Under the pieces are notes generated by a model, which had not been told where the DNA came from, did not search any database, and saw nothing but the letters and a program-made list of their open reading frames with translations. Shown piece by piece: positions 48,729-57,143 of a stretch of 64,000 nucleotides of DNA. Positions within the stretch are counted from its first letter, which is position 1; each line of letters opens with the position of its first letter. A program made the translations under genes and the position numbers. Origin of the DNA: Thermosporothrix hazakensis. GTDB taxonomy: Bacteria; Chloroflexota; Ktedonobacteria; Ktedonobacterales; Ktedonobacteraceae. The stretch lies in assembly GCF_003253565.1 (NCBI RefSeq), contig NZ_QKUF01000008.1, forward strand, positions 62,001 through 126,000, read 5' to 3'.

Positions 48729-49907
48729 TTAGAAGGCGCCTGTTCCGTTCGGCGTTCCCAGACCAGTCGGACCATCATAGCCAGTACCGGCTGTACAGAG
48801 ATACTTCACCGAACAGGAGCCATTGCTTCCACTGACAATGTCAAAGAGGCTGCCAGTATGGCTGTAGGGATAGGAGCCATAGGTGATACTGGACGTGTTG
48901 CCAGCCAGCGCGTACACCGCCGCGATAATCGGAGCTGAAGCACTGGTCCCACCATAGACCGCCCAACCATTGCCACCATACGTGTTATACACCGAAACGC
49001 CGGTGTAGGGATCAGCAACCGCAGAAACATCAGCGATCGCGCGTTTATTGCAGCCTGTGTCCTGCTGCCAGCTCGGCTTAGGAACATACTTGCTACAACC
49101 GCTTCCGGCACCGTTCCATGCTGTTTCCGTCCAGCCACGGGAGTTACTGGCACGTTTCAACGAGGTACCACCGACTGCCGTCACATACTGTGAGGTAGCC
49201 GGAAATGCCGTACCATAGCCGCTGTCACCCGTGCTGACCGTGATCGCCACGCCGGGATGCTTGAAGTACGTCACCTCGTCGGTTGTCTCCTGCCGATACT
49301 CAGAGCCACCATAGCTGTTGCTGACCGCTACCGCACCCAGGCGAACAGCCGTATTCACTGATGCGCCAAGATCTTCCATATAGGCAGAGTCGGCTTCCAC
49401 CAGCAGGATATGACAATTCGGACAAATAGCACTGACCATATCCAGGTCAAGGGCGATCTCACCGGCCCACCCCGAATCGGGCTGGGGGTAGTTGGTGCCG
49501 CCGTTCTGATCGACCTTCTTGAAACAGCCGTTTGCCGTCGTGCAAGGCGGCAAGCCAAACTGTTGCCGATAGACCGCTAAGTCCTGCTCGGCGTTAGGGT
49601 CGTCATAGGCATCAACAATAGCAACCGTCTTACCAGCACCCGCTGTCGACGATGGCAGTTTGTAGGCCGACTGCAAATCAGCCGGATTCAAGCCCTGTGG
49701 ACCGGCAGCGAGCGTCTGAATGTCGCCCCCCTCCAGGCGCAACGCCATACAGTGAGCATAGCGAGGCGCAACCTCTCCACAGACTTTTGTTACATGCTTG
49801 CGGGAATTTGTCGTTTGAGCGCTTGCCCCTTGGGTCAGTACCAGGCTACAGAGCAAGACACCCAGAATGGAGAACACAAAGGTAGAGGATCGTAGGATTC
49901 GTTTCAC
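48729..49907 (-). CDS. S53 (sedolisin) family secreted serine-carboxyl peptidase
   Basis: 392 residues from GTG 49907, seven bases after GAAAGGA. The signal peptide (TFVFSILGVLLCSLVLTQGA) ends near ASA. Catalytic residues are in place: E150 and D154 in GWAGEIALDLDMV, oxyanion Asp D228 in VSTGDSGYGTAFPA, nucleophile S322 in GGTSASAP. The C-terminal TGYDGPTGLGTPNGTGAF is the usual calcium-site region. The large S53 pro-domain (about 170-190 residues) is missing; only about 45 residues lie between signal and catalytic domain. Cys pairs suggest disulfides. S53 enzymes work at acid pH outside the cell. Confidence 0.92.
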   Translation of the reverse strand: MKRILRSSTFVFSILGVLLCSLVLTQGASAQTTNSRKHVTKVCGEVAPRYAHCMALRLEGGDIQTLAAGPQGLNPADLQSAYKLPSSTAGAGKTVAIVDAYDDPNAEQDLAVYRQQFGLPPCTTANGCFKKVDQNGGTNYPQPDSGWAGEIALDLDMVSAICPNCHILLVEADSAYMEDLGASVNTAVRLGAVAVSNSYGGSEYRQETTDEVTYFKHPGVAITVSTGDSGYGTAFPATSQYVTAVGGTSLKRASNSRGWTETAWNGAGSGCSKYVPKPSWQQDTGCNKRAIADVSAVADPYTGVSVYNTYGGNGWAVYGGTSASAPIIAAVYALAGNTSSITYGSYPYSHTGSLFDIVSGSNGSCSVKYLCTAGTGYDGPTGLGTPNGTGAF

Positions 49908-50252
49908 AGCATGTCCTTTCTTTCCTGCATCCTTGCTGGCAGGAACAACCTGTGATAACAGTAGAAAATGCGAGATGCGCTCTGCAATCCGCTGAGGGCA
50001 GGCAACAAAGGCAGACGCAAAGCCGATCGCATGTACCTCATTGCAGTTCCCAGGTACATGCTCGGTTCCTCGCCATTTCCTTGAGAAGAAGCATACACGA
50101 CTTCCCTTATTCCTCAATTACTTGATACTTTCTCTCATGTTTCTCTCAGGGAGATTATTTTTCAAACTCCTCTCATTGCACTTGTACTGCGCCCTCCGCT
50201 TGCAGAAATAACGACTTCTTTTACAAATGAATGGGCAAAACCGCGACGTCCG

Positions 50253-50295
50253 CTTACATAAGATCATGCAGAGGACAGCGCTTTTCTTATGTAAG
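50253..50295. other. Ten-base inverted repeat upstream of S53 peptidase gene
   Basis: CTTACATAAG (50253-50262) and CTTATGTAAG (50286-50295) are perfect inverted copies with a 23-base spacer. They lie about 350 bp before the S53 start and 200 bp after the kinase stop on the same strand. It could be a regulatory site or an mRNA hairpin; function unknown. Confidence 0.4.
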
Positions 50296-50449
50296 AGCAG
50301 GGAGCGAATACGCTGCATAGAGAGGAAGATTTCTTTACTGGCTTCTCCTCTCCTTTCCTTACACTTTTCCAGCTCTTTTGCATCTAAAAGAGAAACCCGA
50401 CTGCTTCTCTATCGAAACAGCCGGGTAAATACTATCAAGGAATACCTGG

Positions 50450-52330
50450 CTATACGCGCGCCTGCCAGATATGCACCGTTCCATCATTGCTCGCAGAGGC
50501 AATCCGCGCCCCGTCCGGAGACCAGACAACCGCATTCAGCGCCGCCAGATGGCCCTGATACTGGAAGCGGACACGGCCATCCAGCCCATTACAAAGACGA
50601 ACGCTCTTATCTGTACCACTCCCGCCAGTCGCGAGCCAGTAGCCGCGGTGGGCCCATGCCAGCGTACGCGGCCAGCAACCGGGCTCATCATACCCACGAA
50701 AGGTATATGCCAGCGTGCCTGTGTCCGCCTGCCAGACCTGCACCAATCGATCGGATGCAGCAGAAGCCAATAATACCCCATCCGCAGACCAGCTAAGCGC
50801 ATGAATGGTAGAAGCGGGCGCGTGCCCCTGAAAAAGCGTCACCTCCTGAAAGCGTGGCTCATTTCCATTCTCGCTCAGCTTCCAGACCTGAACCACACCA
50901 TCCGAGCCGCCAAAGGCGATAGAGCGCCCGTCAGGAGACCAGATAACTGTTTTCATGCGGGCGCCATCCATTGTCTTGCTTCCCCCGGTGAAGTAGACCT
51001 TGCCACTCATTCGATTCCAGACCTGTACAGTGCCGTCACTGCTTGCCGAAGCCAGCAATGAGGGCTGTCTGTGCGACCAGGCAAGCCCATGTACTGGCGC
51101 TGCATGCCCCACAAATGCACCAACCTGCCGACCAGTTGCGGCCTCCCAGATCTGCGCGGTACCGTCATACCCGCAGGAAGCAACCAACCTGCTGTCAGGA
51201 GACCAGGCAAGGGATGCAATCAGGCTCTCTCCGCGTGCATGGCCGTCATAGATATACAGGGTGTCGCCTCGCGTTGCCTCCCAGATATGCACCTTTCCCA
51301 GATGATCGCCCGACGCAATATACTGGCCATCCGGTGACCAGGCAAGCGCCGTGACAGCGTGCTCGCACCCCGCACTGTGCCCCTGATAGATCAGGTACGT
51401 TGAACCAATCGCTCCATAAGCGTGAGTATCCTGAGTGTCAGCCTCATCTATAAACGGCTCTACCAGTTCGCGAATCAGCTCGGCGGGCGGATTCCAGGCA
51501 GTGAAAGTGCTAGCGGGTAGAATATCGTTCACCACGTCTTGAGCCGCAACCTGTTGCAGGGTGTCGCGCACATCTGCCATCCGCGCCGGACGCTTCTCCG
51601 CATCAAGTTCCAGCATCGAGGCAATCAGGCCCTCAAGTGCGGGATTCCCGAGCGAGAGCGGCGGAAAGAGAAACGGCGTGTCGGCAGGATCACGTCCAGA
51701 AAAGAGGTAGTGTAACAGCGCTCCCAGACTATAGATATCAGAACGCGGGGTTGTCTGGGCCCGTCCGTACTGTTCGGGCGCCGCATACCCGGGCGAACCA
51801 AAGGCGACTGTATCATGAGCCTGCCCCGGCTTAAAATGCCGCGCAATGCCAAAATCAATTAAATAGAGATGTCCCGATGCAGTCCGCATCACATTTGAGG
51901 GCTTGAGATCGCGAAAAATAATCGGGGGTTCATGCTCATGGAGGTATTCAAGCACGTCACAAAGCTGCCGTGCAATCTCAAAAATTTCGGGAGCAGGCAA
52001 CCAGGCGTGCGCTGCGCGAAGTCGTTGTAAATACTGTTCCAGCGACTCACCCTGAATATAATCCATGACCAGATATGCCTTGCTGCCTTCTTGAAATTGC
52101 TCATAAATACGGGGCAGATTGGGATGCAATAGATCGGCGAGAATCAAGGCCTCATGGGTGAACGCGGCGGTCGCCTCATCCCGATCTTGAGGCGTGTTCG
52201 ATAGCAACATCATTTCTTTAATCGCAACCAGACGATTACCTAACCCGGTATCTCTCGCTTTATAAATAGAGCCAAAACCTCCGCGCCCTATTTCCTCAAG
52301 TATTGCATAACGTTGGTGCAAAAGTTCCAT
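50450..52330 (-). CDS. Serine/threonine protein kinase fused to seven WD40 repeats
   Basis: 626 residues. Kinase domain about 8-270: glycine loop EIGRGGFGSIYKARD, catalytic Lys in LVAIKEMML, catalytic loop IIFRDLKPSNVMR (F in place of the His of HRD), DFGIARHF, and YAAPEQYGRAQTTPRSDIYS. There is no transmembrane helix. From about 320 on, seven WD40 repeats form a full propeller (first LAWSPDGQYIASGDHLGKVH, last VVWSPDGARIASASNDGTVH). The propeller probably recruits substrates, coupling kinase to a scaffold. No phosphatase neighbour. The start is 12 bases after GGAG. Confidence 0.95.
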   Translation of the reverse strand: MELLHQRYAILEEIGRGGFGSIYKARDTGLGNRLVAIKEMMLLSNTPQDRDEATAAFTHEALILADLLHPNLPRIYEQFQEGSKAYLVMDYIQGESLEQYLQRLRAAHAWLPAPEIFEIARQLCDVLEYLHEHEPPIIFRDLKPSNVMRTASGHLYLIDFGIARHFKPGQAHDTVAFGSPGYAAPEQYGRAQTTPRSDIYSLGALLHYLFSGRDPADTPFLFPPLSLGNPALEGLIASMLELDAEKRPARMADVRDTLQQVAAQDVVNDILPASTFTAWNPPAELIRELVEPFIDEADTQDTHAYGAIGSTYLIYQGHSAGCEHAVTALAWSPDGQYIASGDHLGKVHIWEATRGDTLYIYDGHARGESLIASLAWSPDSRLVASCGYDGTAQIWEAATGRQVGAFVGHAAPVHGLAWSHRQPSLLASASSDGTVQVWNRMSGKVYFTGGSKTMDGARMKTVIWSPDGRSIAFGGSDGVVQVWKLSENGNEPRFQEVTLFQGHAPASTIHALSWSADGVLLASAASDRLVQVWQADTGTLAYTFRGYDEPGCWPRTLAWAHRGYWLATGGSGTDKSVRLCNGLDGRVRFQYQGHLAALNAVVWSPDGARIASASNDGTVHIWQARV

Positions 52331-52463
52331 AACACATACTCCTTCTCTACACCTATATCTCTAGATATACGTTCTGCACAGAGATATGTTCTCTTCAATT
52401 GAGGAGGGAATACAGAAGGGTTGAGGTTTTTTGAAAAATGGCCGATTTTGTCGAGGTTTTCTC

Positions 52464-52492
52464 TTGACAACCGCCTCGATTTCCTGTAATAT
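52464..52492 (+). promoter_or_regulatory. Promoter of tRNA-Leu
   Basis: TTGACA (52464-52469), a 17-base spacer and TAATAT (52487-52492), 23 bases before the tRNA 5' end. A near-consensus housekeeping promoter for a stand-alone tRNA gene. Confidence 0.75.
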
Positions 52493-52515
52493 AAGCCCAG
52501 TCGAAAGGACAATAT

Positions 52516-52602
52516 GCCGAAGTGGTGAAACTGGTAGACACGCAACGTTCAGGGCGTTGTACTCGCAAGGGTGTGTGGGTTCGAATCCCACCTTCGGCAC
52601 CA
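52516..52602 (+). tRNA. tRNA-Leu (anticodon CAG)
   Basis: 87 nt with encoded CCA. The acceptor stem pairs GCCGAAG with CTTCGGC, discriminator A. D arm GTGGTGAAACTGGTAGACAC; anticodon stem CAACG/CGTTG with loop TTCAGGG, anticodon CAG at 52550-52552. The long variable arm (TACTCGCAAGGGTGT) is typical of Leu tRNAs, and the T arm is GTGGGTTCGAATCCCAC. It reads CUG codons. Confidence 0.97.
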
Positions 52603-52610
52603 ACAAAAAA

Positions 52611-52646
52611 AGCGCCGGTGGTTTTTCACCGACGCTCTTTTTCTTT
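52611..52646 (+). terminator. Intrinsic terminator after tRNA-Leu
   Basis: AGCGCCGGTG pairs with CACCGACGCT (one mismatch) across a six-base loop, followed by CTTTTTCTTTT. The A-rich run on the other side lets it also stop the convergent glycosyltransferase transcript. Confidence 0.85.
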
Positions 52647-52657
52647 TCTGTCTGCTT

Positions 52658-54568
52658 TTATGCACACTGCATCTGGTCTTCGCCCTCTTCCTCATCAGCC
52701 ACACCAGACCATTCCTTCCGGGCCAGCTCAGCAACCCAGCGGAAGCGTCCTTCGAGTCGCTCATTCTTCAGCAACGTCAATGCCAGATAGAGCCAGCAAA
52801 TGGCGTTAGGCACCGTCAGGTAGTCTTTTCCAGCCAGCTCGACCGCTGCCATGCTCATGCGCTCGTACAGGCTCGTATCGGTCAGCAGATCATAGATGTG
52901 CTGCGCGACCTGAACCGTGTTGTCAACCTCGACGAGATGACCGTTGACACCGTTGACAATTTGCAGAGGGATACCACCAACGTGGTACGCCACAACCGGC
53001 TTGCCCTTCATCAGTGCCTCGGTCACTTTCACCTCGAATCCCTCTTTTGTAGAGAGTTGCAGCACAACGCTACTCTTGCGCAGCAGGGTATTGAGCAACT
53101 GGTCACGATGTGGCAGGCGTGCAACCTTGACATCGGATGCGAGCGCTGCGTACAGATCTGAGCGCAGCAGCTCCTGCACATGGTTGAAGATGGGCACGCC
53201 ATCGGGATCGTCTACCGAGCCATTCCCGGCGATCACGAGCTGAGGAACCGGCTGCTGCCGCTCCTGGAGCATGATGCACAGTCGGCGATACGCTTCCAGC
53301 ACATCAGGAATGCCCTTTGAAGGATCGAAACGCGCAATCTGCACGATGTACGGGCGCGTCAGATCGAGCGGCGTCTGTCCCTCGCGTTCCAGAATCTCAT
53401 TGAAGAAATGCAGATAGTGCTCCATCTGCTCTTCACTCAGCTCTTTGTTCAGCCCATCCAGTGGATCGGTGGTTGCAGGCATGTAGAGCACTTTATCATC
53501 AGGGACGTTTTTCGGGACAAACATGCTCATTGGATGACTGACAAAGTAATCAGCATCCTTGATGGTCTGCCAGAGAAATTCCCAGGTGATGTTCTGTGGC
53601 GTTCCCGGCTGAGACGCCAGACTGCTGACGATCTGAATATGCGAACGATAGATGATATGCGCGTGCGGGTTTGCCTGCTTGATATACGGGATCAGTCCAG
53701 CAGGCTGCGGATCATCGATCACCAGCACATCGGCCTGCTTGAAGACATCATGCAGCAGATGAGCATTTTCAGCCGACCAGGCATTGAATACCGCTTTATC
53801 TTCATCGGTCAACACCACATCGGGCGCTGCGACTGCCTGCAAGACGTTATGGAACTTGCGCTTTGTGATATCGAAGACCTCAGCATTCGGTACCAGAACG
53901 TACCAATGGGCGTCAACATTCATCAGACGCAACAACCGGATCAGGGCATGCCGCATCAGAGCAACGCCACCACCACGCGGTGTCGCGTTCACAAAGACCA
54001 GCCGCTTCCCCTGAAACGCCTGAACCAGACGCGAAAGCAGCGCGAAATCCTGCGGAACGGTTACGGCTCGATAGTCATCAAGCGTCACCAGATCCGCAAC
54101 CCCAACTTCTTGCGAGAGGCTGAGAGGAATCTGAACCACGTTCTGGGCATCGAAATTGGCGGCCACTTCTCGCACCAGCTTTTCTAATGGCTCCTCGCGC
54201 GGTGCAGCTATAATAAAGGGAACAATATCTTCTTTCAGCCAGAGTCGCGAGAACAGGTGAGCAAGGGTATCATCTTTGCGTATGGCCGCTGCAATAATTT
54301 GCTGATGCCGTTGCGCAACAAGCTCGCTCAGCCATGCGGACAGCTCTTCTCCCACATTCCCCGAAAGCTGGCGGGTTTCAGTCAGAACGCTATCGCCCAC
54401 AAGCTCAACAAGCGTGACACCATTGTCAGAGCTCTCCAGACCAATAAATGCAGTTAGAGGTGTCTTTACAGAAGGAGTAGAGTGCTCCGGCTGTTGTACC
54501 CGCACTACCGGAGCCCCGGCTACAGGCATCTCTTCAACGACTTCACTGGCGTTGGTAAGTTGCGTCAT
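52658..54568 (-). CDS. TreT-like trehalose synthase/GT4 glycosyltransferase
   Basis: 636 residues from ATG 54568 (AGAGGA nine bases upstream). The first 180 residues are a variable N-terminal region. The GT4 part has VNATPRGGGVALMRHALIRL, DVLVIDDPQPAGLIPYI, YRSHIQIVSSLASQPGTPQN, IVQIARFDPSKGIPDVLEAY, LVIAGNGSVDDPDG and the nucleotide-sugar E-x7-E in STKEGFEVKVTEALMKGKPV. These match TreT, which makes trehalose from NDP-glucose and glucose. Trehalose would serve as stress or spore protectant. Activity is inferred from motifs; other GT4 acceptors remain possible. Confidence 0.87.
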   Translation of the reverse strand: MTQLTNASEVVEEMPVAGAPVVRVQQPEHSTPSVKTPLTAFIGLESSDNGVTLVELVGDSVLTETRQLSGNVGEELSAWLSELVAQRHQQIIAAAIRKDDTLAHLFSRLWLKEDIVPFIIAAPREEPLEKLVREVAANFDAQNVVQIPLSLSQEVGVADLVTLDDYRAVTVPQDFALLSRLVQAFQGKRLVFVNATPRGGGVALMRHALIRLLRLMNVDAHWYVLVPNAEVFDITKRKFHNVLQAVAAPDVVLTDEDKAVFNAWSAENAHLLHDVFKQADVLVIDDPQPAGLIPYIKQANPHAHIIYRSHIQIVSSLASQPGTPQNITWEFLWQTIKDADYFVSHPMSMFVPKNVPDDKVLYMPATTDPLDGLNKELSEEQMEHYLHFFNEILEREGQTPLDLTRPYIVQIARFDPSKGIPDVLEAYRRLCIMLQERQQPVPQLVIAGNGSVDDPDGVPIFNHVQELLRSDLYAALASDVKVARLPHRDQLLNTLLRKSSVVLQLSTKEGFEVKVTEALMKGKPVVAYHVGGIPLQIVNGVNGHLVEVDNTVQVAQHIYDLLTDTSLYERMSMAAVELAGKDYLTVPNAICWLYLALTLLKNERLEGRFRWVAELARKEWSGVADEEEGEDQMQCA

Positions 54569-55013
54569 TTCGGTAAATCCTCTCAAAATTCTAGTAGTAG
54601 TAAGATGATTCCAGATACATGGATGAACCTTGTACGATTCAACATCGACACATTTTCCAGTTTGCTCAGGGAATTTCAATAGATTTTTAATCTGGATTAA
54701 GCTTTCGCTGAAAACTGAAAATGGGCCGAAGAATGATGAAATGGAAGGGTTCAGTATAAGGCGAGAGGAAAGTGTACCATGAACGGGTGTACATGGGCGC
54801 TTCCCGAAAAAACGTCCGTCCTTTCTCTTGCTCTTCTCTCTACTTATGAGAACACTTTGATGTGTCTCTTTATTTCATCTATTAGTATTATGATACAAAA
54901 AGCAGACAACCACAAGAGAAAGATATTTGCTTTTCCATAAAAAAAGTGGCTACCAGCGTGCTGATACGCACAAATACTGATAGCCACTTTTAGCTATAGA
55001 GAATTGAGAAAGG
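54569..55013. other. Intergenic region of about 440 bp
   Basis: Upstream region of the glycosyltransferase gene and downstream of a small gene on the same strand. It holds a terminator-like hairpin at 54941-54991, listed separately. No gene was recognised. Confidence 0.5.
54941..54991 (-). terminator. Terminator-like hairpin, minus strand
   Basis: AAAAAGTGGCTA and TAGCCACTTTT pair over 11 positions. The 27-base loop contains a second small stem (GCGT/ACGC). Read on the minus strand it ends in a T-run, so it probably ends the transcript of the 55.0-kb small gene. Confidence 0.7.
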
Positions 55014-55277
55014 TTATTCGGCTGGAGAATATCCACCTTCTTCGTCTGTCTCGCGCTCTTCCAGCCGCTCTATCCCTTTCCGCGCTCGAGGTTTCGGTGG
55101 ATACTGTGTGCTCCCTGCCACATGCTCCGAACCACTGCTTGTATATTGGTCGGTGCCAAGATCGTTCCCCGGAGGATGGGCGTAATCGCCGGTCCCGATC
55201 AGGTCCTTATCCTGCTTTATCCGGTCGCGATCCTGGCCCGTATTCTGTTTCTGACGGGGCTTCTCACGTTCAGCCAT
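55014..55277 (-). CDS. Small hydrophilic protein, 87 aa
   Basis: ATG 55277 follows AAGGAG nine bases upstream, the reason for choosing it over the in-frame extension to 55505. The product is very polar and probably disordered: MAEREKPRQKQNTGQDRDRI at the start, GTGDYAHPPGNDLGTDQYTS in the middle, Pro/Arg/Glu-rich tail. It resembles small stress-type disordered proteins in general character only; no family recognised. The upstream in-frame part is a PH-like fragment, so a fused 163-residue product is possible but less likely. Confidence 0.6.
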   Translation of the reverse strand: MAEREKPRQKQNTGQDRDRIKQDKDLIGTGDYAHPPGNDLGTDQYTSSGSEHVAGSTQYPPKPRARKGIERLEERETDEEGGYSPAE

Positions 55278-55359
55278 AGTACACTGCTCCTTCTTGCTTC
55301 TAGCCTTCTTTCCTTGCTCTCTGAGAGCACGATTCGGAGCCTCAGAAGGTAACAGCTTC

Positions 55360-55505
55360 TGCTTGCTGACCGCGTCCGGACGGCATGACGCGCATTCCCA
55401 GAGTGGCAGCCCGGTCTTTTCCACCACATAGCCGGGCAACTGTGCAAAGAGCGCTTCCGCCTTCAGGGGATCAAATTTGACGCTCGAACTCATCTGTAGC
55501 ATCAC
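55360..55505 (-). pseudogene. C-terminal fragment of a PH-like membrane protein
   Basis: The minus-strand reading AEALFAQLPGYVVEKTGLPL followed by WEC is nearly identical to the C-terminal end of the intact gene at 55510-56253, but everything upstream of it (membrane and most of the PH-like part) is absent. A 48-bp stretch is identical between the two copies. This is a truncated duplicate. Confidence 0.65.
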
Positions 55506-55627
55506 GTATCTACCAATAGCGCACTGTTTGCAGCGGGCGACCGGTGATCTCCCGCCGATATATCACGCTTTCCAGCAAGGGCAGCCCGGTCTTTTCCACC
55601 ACATAGCCGGGCAACTGTGCAAAGAGC
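55405..55627. repeat. Perfect 48-bp direct repeat, two copies
   Basis: The 48 bases at 55405-55452 (beginning GGCAGCCCGGTCTTTTCC) recur unchanged at 55580-55627, a period of 175 bp. Both copies encode the LFAQLPGYVVEKTGLP end of PH-like proteins. No base differences, so the duplication is recent or kept alike by gene conversion. Confidence 0.9.
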
Positions 55628-56253
55628 TTCTCGACATGTAAGGCAGGCTCATACCCGCTATCAAACCAGATCTGCCGCCCGGGATCGCGCCAGCGCAGAA
55701 ACTGAACGCCATCTGAGATCTCATAGATCGCATGCCGTTCTTTCGCCCTGTAACATACAAAATACTTCACTGTATCCCATTGCATGGCTACCTGCTTGCC
55801 CCCATACAGAGCGAGTATTCCATCCTCATCAACAAACAGGGAGGGCCAGCGGTAGGGCATGCTCTGAGAGGTGTAGAGAAACAGGATCCAGCACAGGAAG
55901 GCGAGCAAAAGCGGTACGACAGCAAACATTCTGAGGGTAACAAGCTCTTCAGGATGCGTTGAGCCCTGAGCCTGGAAGAAAGCACAGAGACATCCCACCC
56001 AGGAAAGGACTGCAAACACACAGGCTGCTCTGCTCAGGGTTCTGGCTGACGAGTACTTTTTCTCTACGTTGATCTGTAGCTCAAAGCGTTTCAGCTTCAC
56101 CTCTTCCTGTATCTCTATCTGCTTGTAATCGCTTGTTTTACCATGTAATAGATTCTTACGCGTCTCCATCGTTTGAAAAGTCGCGCTATCAAAAAGAATC
56201 GCCAGCACCCATCCTCCTCCTATCAATACGAGCAGCAAGCACAGTATAATCAC
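55510..56253 (-). CDS. PH-like membrane protein, paralog 3
   Basis: 247 residues. An N-terminal membrane helix (ILCLLLVLIGGGWVLAILF), a basic coiled stretch, a hydrophobic hairpin (about 70-125), then the PH-like domain: LFVDEDGILALYGGKQVAMQ, WDTVKYFVCYR, YEISDGVQFLRWRDPGRQIW, ending LFAQLPGYVVEKTGLPLLES. This is the same plan and signature as the genes at 43.4 and 44.5 kb. The GTG start at 56253 lacks a strong ribosome-binding site. Flanked on both sides by fragments of further copies. Confidence 0.75.
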   Translation of the reverse strand: MIILCLLLVLIGGGWVLAILFDSATFQTMETRKNLLHGKTSDYKQIEIQEEVKLKRFELQINVEKKYSSARTLSRAACVFAVLSWVGCLCAFFQAQGSTHPEELVTLRMFAVVPLLLAFLCWILFLYTSQSMPYRWPSLFVDEDGILALYGGKQVAMQWDTVKYFVCYRAKERHAIYEISDGVQFLRWRDPGRQIWFDSGYEPALHVEKLFAQLPGYVVEKTGLPLLESVIYRREITGRPLQTVRYW

Positions 56254-56351
56254 AAAGGGGTCAAAAATAGATTCCTGCTATTATATAGTATGATTCGATT
56301 GTAAGTGCAACAAAGGCGACATTCAGCATAGCTCTGGTGAGAGTCGCTTTG

Positions 56352-56372
56352 CGATCCTTCGCTAAAGGATCG
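56352..56372. other. Perfect 8-bp hairpin
   Basis: CGATCCTT-CGCTA-AAGGATCG between the PH-like gene and the decayed copy. No T-run. Role unknown. Confidence 0.35.
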
Positions 56373-56425
56373 AAACCGATCCTCGAACTCATCTGTATCA
56401 TCGCGTATCTACCATTTCCAGAACC

Positions 56426-56833
56426 CTATGAGACTAACTGCGCGAAGATTCGGTCGCGCTTCCGAGCATCGATCAAAGGAAGTCCTGTTCGGGCCACGAA
56501 GATTGACGGAAGCTCACTGAGTCCCTCTTGCCCCTGATAGTCAAAGGAGGCCGCCAGCCCGCTTACCAAGCATACTCGATAGGAGTGCGGTCTGTCCAGA
56601 AGGCAAGAGAAAGAGGGAAAAGGCATAATTGTCTTTTCAGGGATATTCAGGCTCTTCCTTCTTCGGGCGCACCACAGGCCAACAGTCCAGCGACTCCATA
56701 GCCGCTTCAAGATCCGGAGAGCCCACACGCAAAACCGAGCCCCGTACGCCCGAAACGCCGGGACAGCATTCCCGTCCTGCAATCGAGTTCTCCAGAGCAC
56801 TGGACCCACAACGTTGCCCACGACGATGATCAC
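56426..56833 (-). pseudogene. Decayed PH-like gene and neighbouring coding remnants
   Basis: The last third of this frame (LSELPSIFVARTGLPLIDAR) matches the tail signature of the PH-like family. The upstream part in the same frame does not look like a protein. Instead another minus-strand frame reads SALENSIAGREC, VRGSVLRVGSPDLEAAMESL and VRPKKEEPEYP before a stop near 56640. The plus-strand frame beyond 56830 also reads protein-like (LAAEPLVVILRAPGPGYG; DDRFYTLPEGLSLLVET). The stretch appears to be a junkyard of broken genes. No intact gene is claimed. Confidence 0.4.
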
Positions 56834-57143
56834 CCCATTTTCTTCACCCTTCCCTGGGAAATTTGGTTCTCGCGGCGGAACCTCTGGTTGTGATCCTGCG
56901 TGCGCCCGGCCCGGGATATGGGTGCATAAAGCCGCCTGTAGTACCAGGTAACGCCCTGGTAGAGCGAGGAGCAGATGATAGATTTTATACCCTCCCGGAA
57001 GGCCTATCCCTACTTGTAGAAACGTGATGACACATCTATAATTGTGCTAAAGTAAAAGTAATTCATACTTTTCTATGAGCTCACCGGGAAAGACCGAGAT
57101 ACATCATTGTTGATCTTTGAATAGCACTGGGAGATTACCATTC

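Larger units (their letters stand above)
55483..56414. repeat. 33-bp near-identical pair flanking the PH-like gene
   Basis: CTCGAACTCATCTGTAGCAT and its continuation at 55483-55515 match 56382-56414 at 31 of 33 positions. On the coding (minus) strand each copy lies just after the stop of a PH-like gene or fragment, so gene 3' ends and their flanks were duplicated together. Confidence 0.8.

Noticed and set aside
56629..57030. Possible intact plus-strand gene around 56.6-57.0 kb
   Set aside because: A protein-like tail (DDRFYTLPEGLSLLVET) exists, but the frame has a stop just upstream and no start other than a TTG without a ribosome-binding site.
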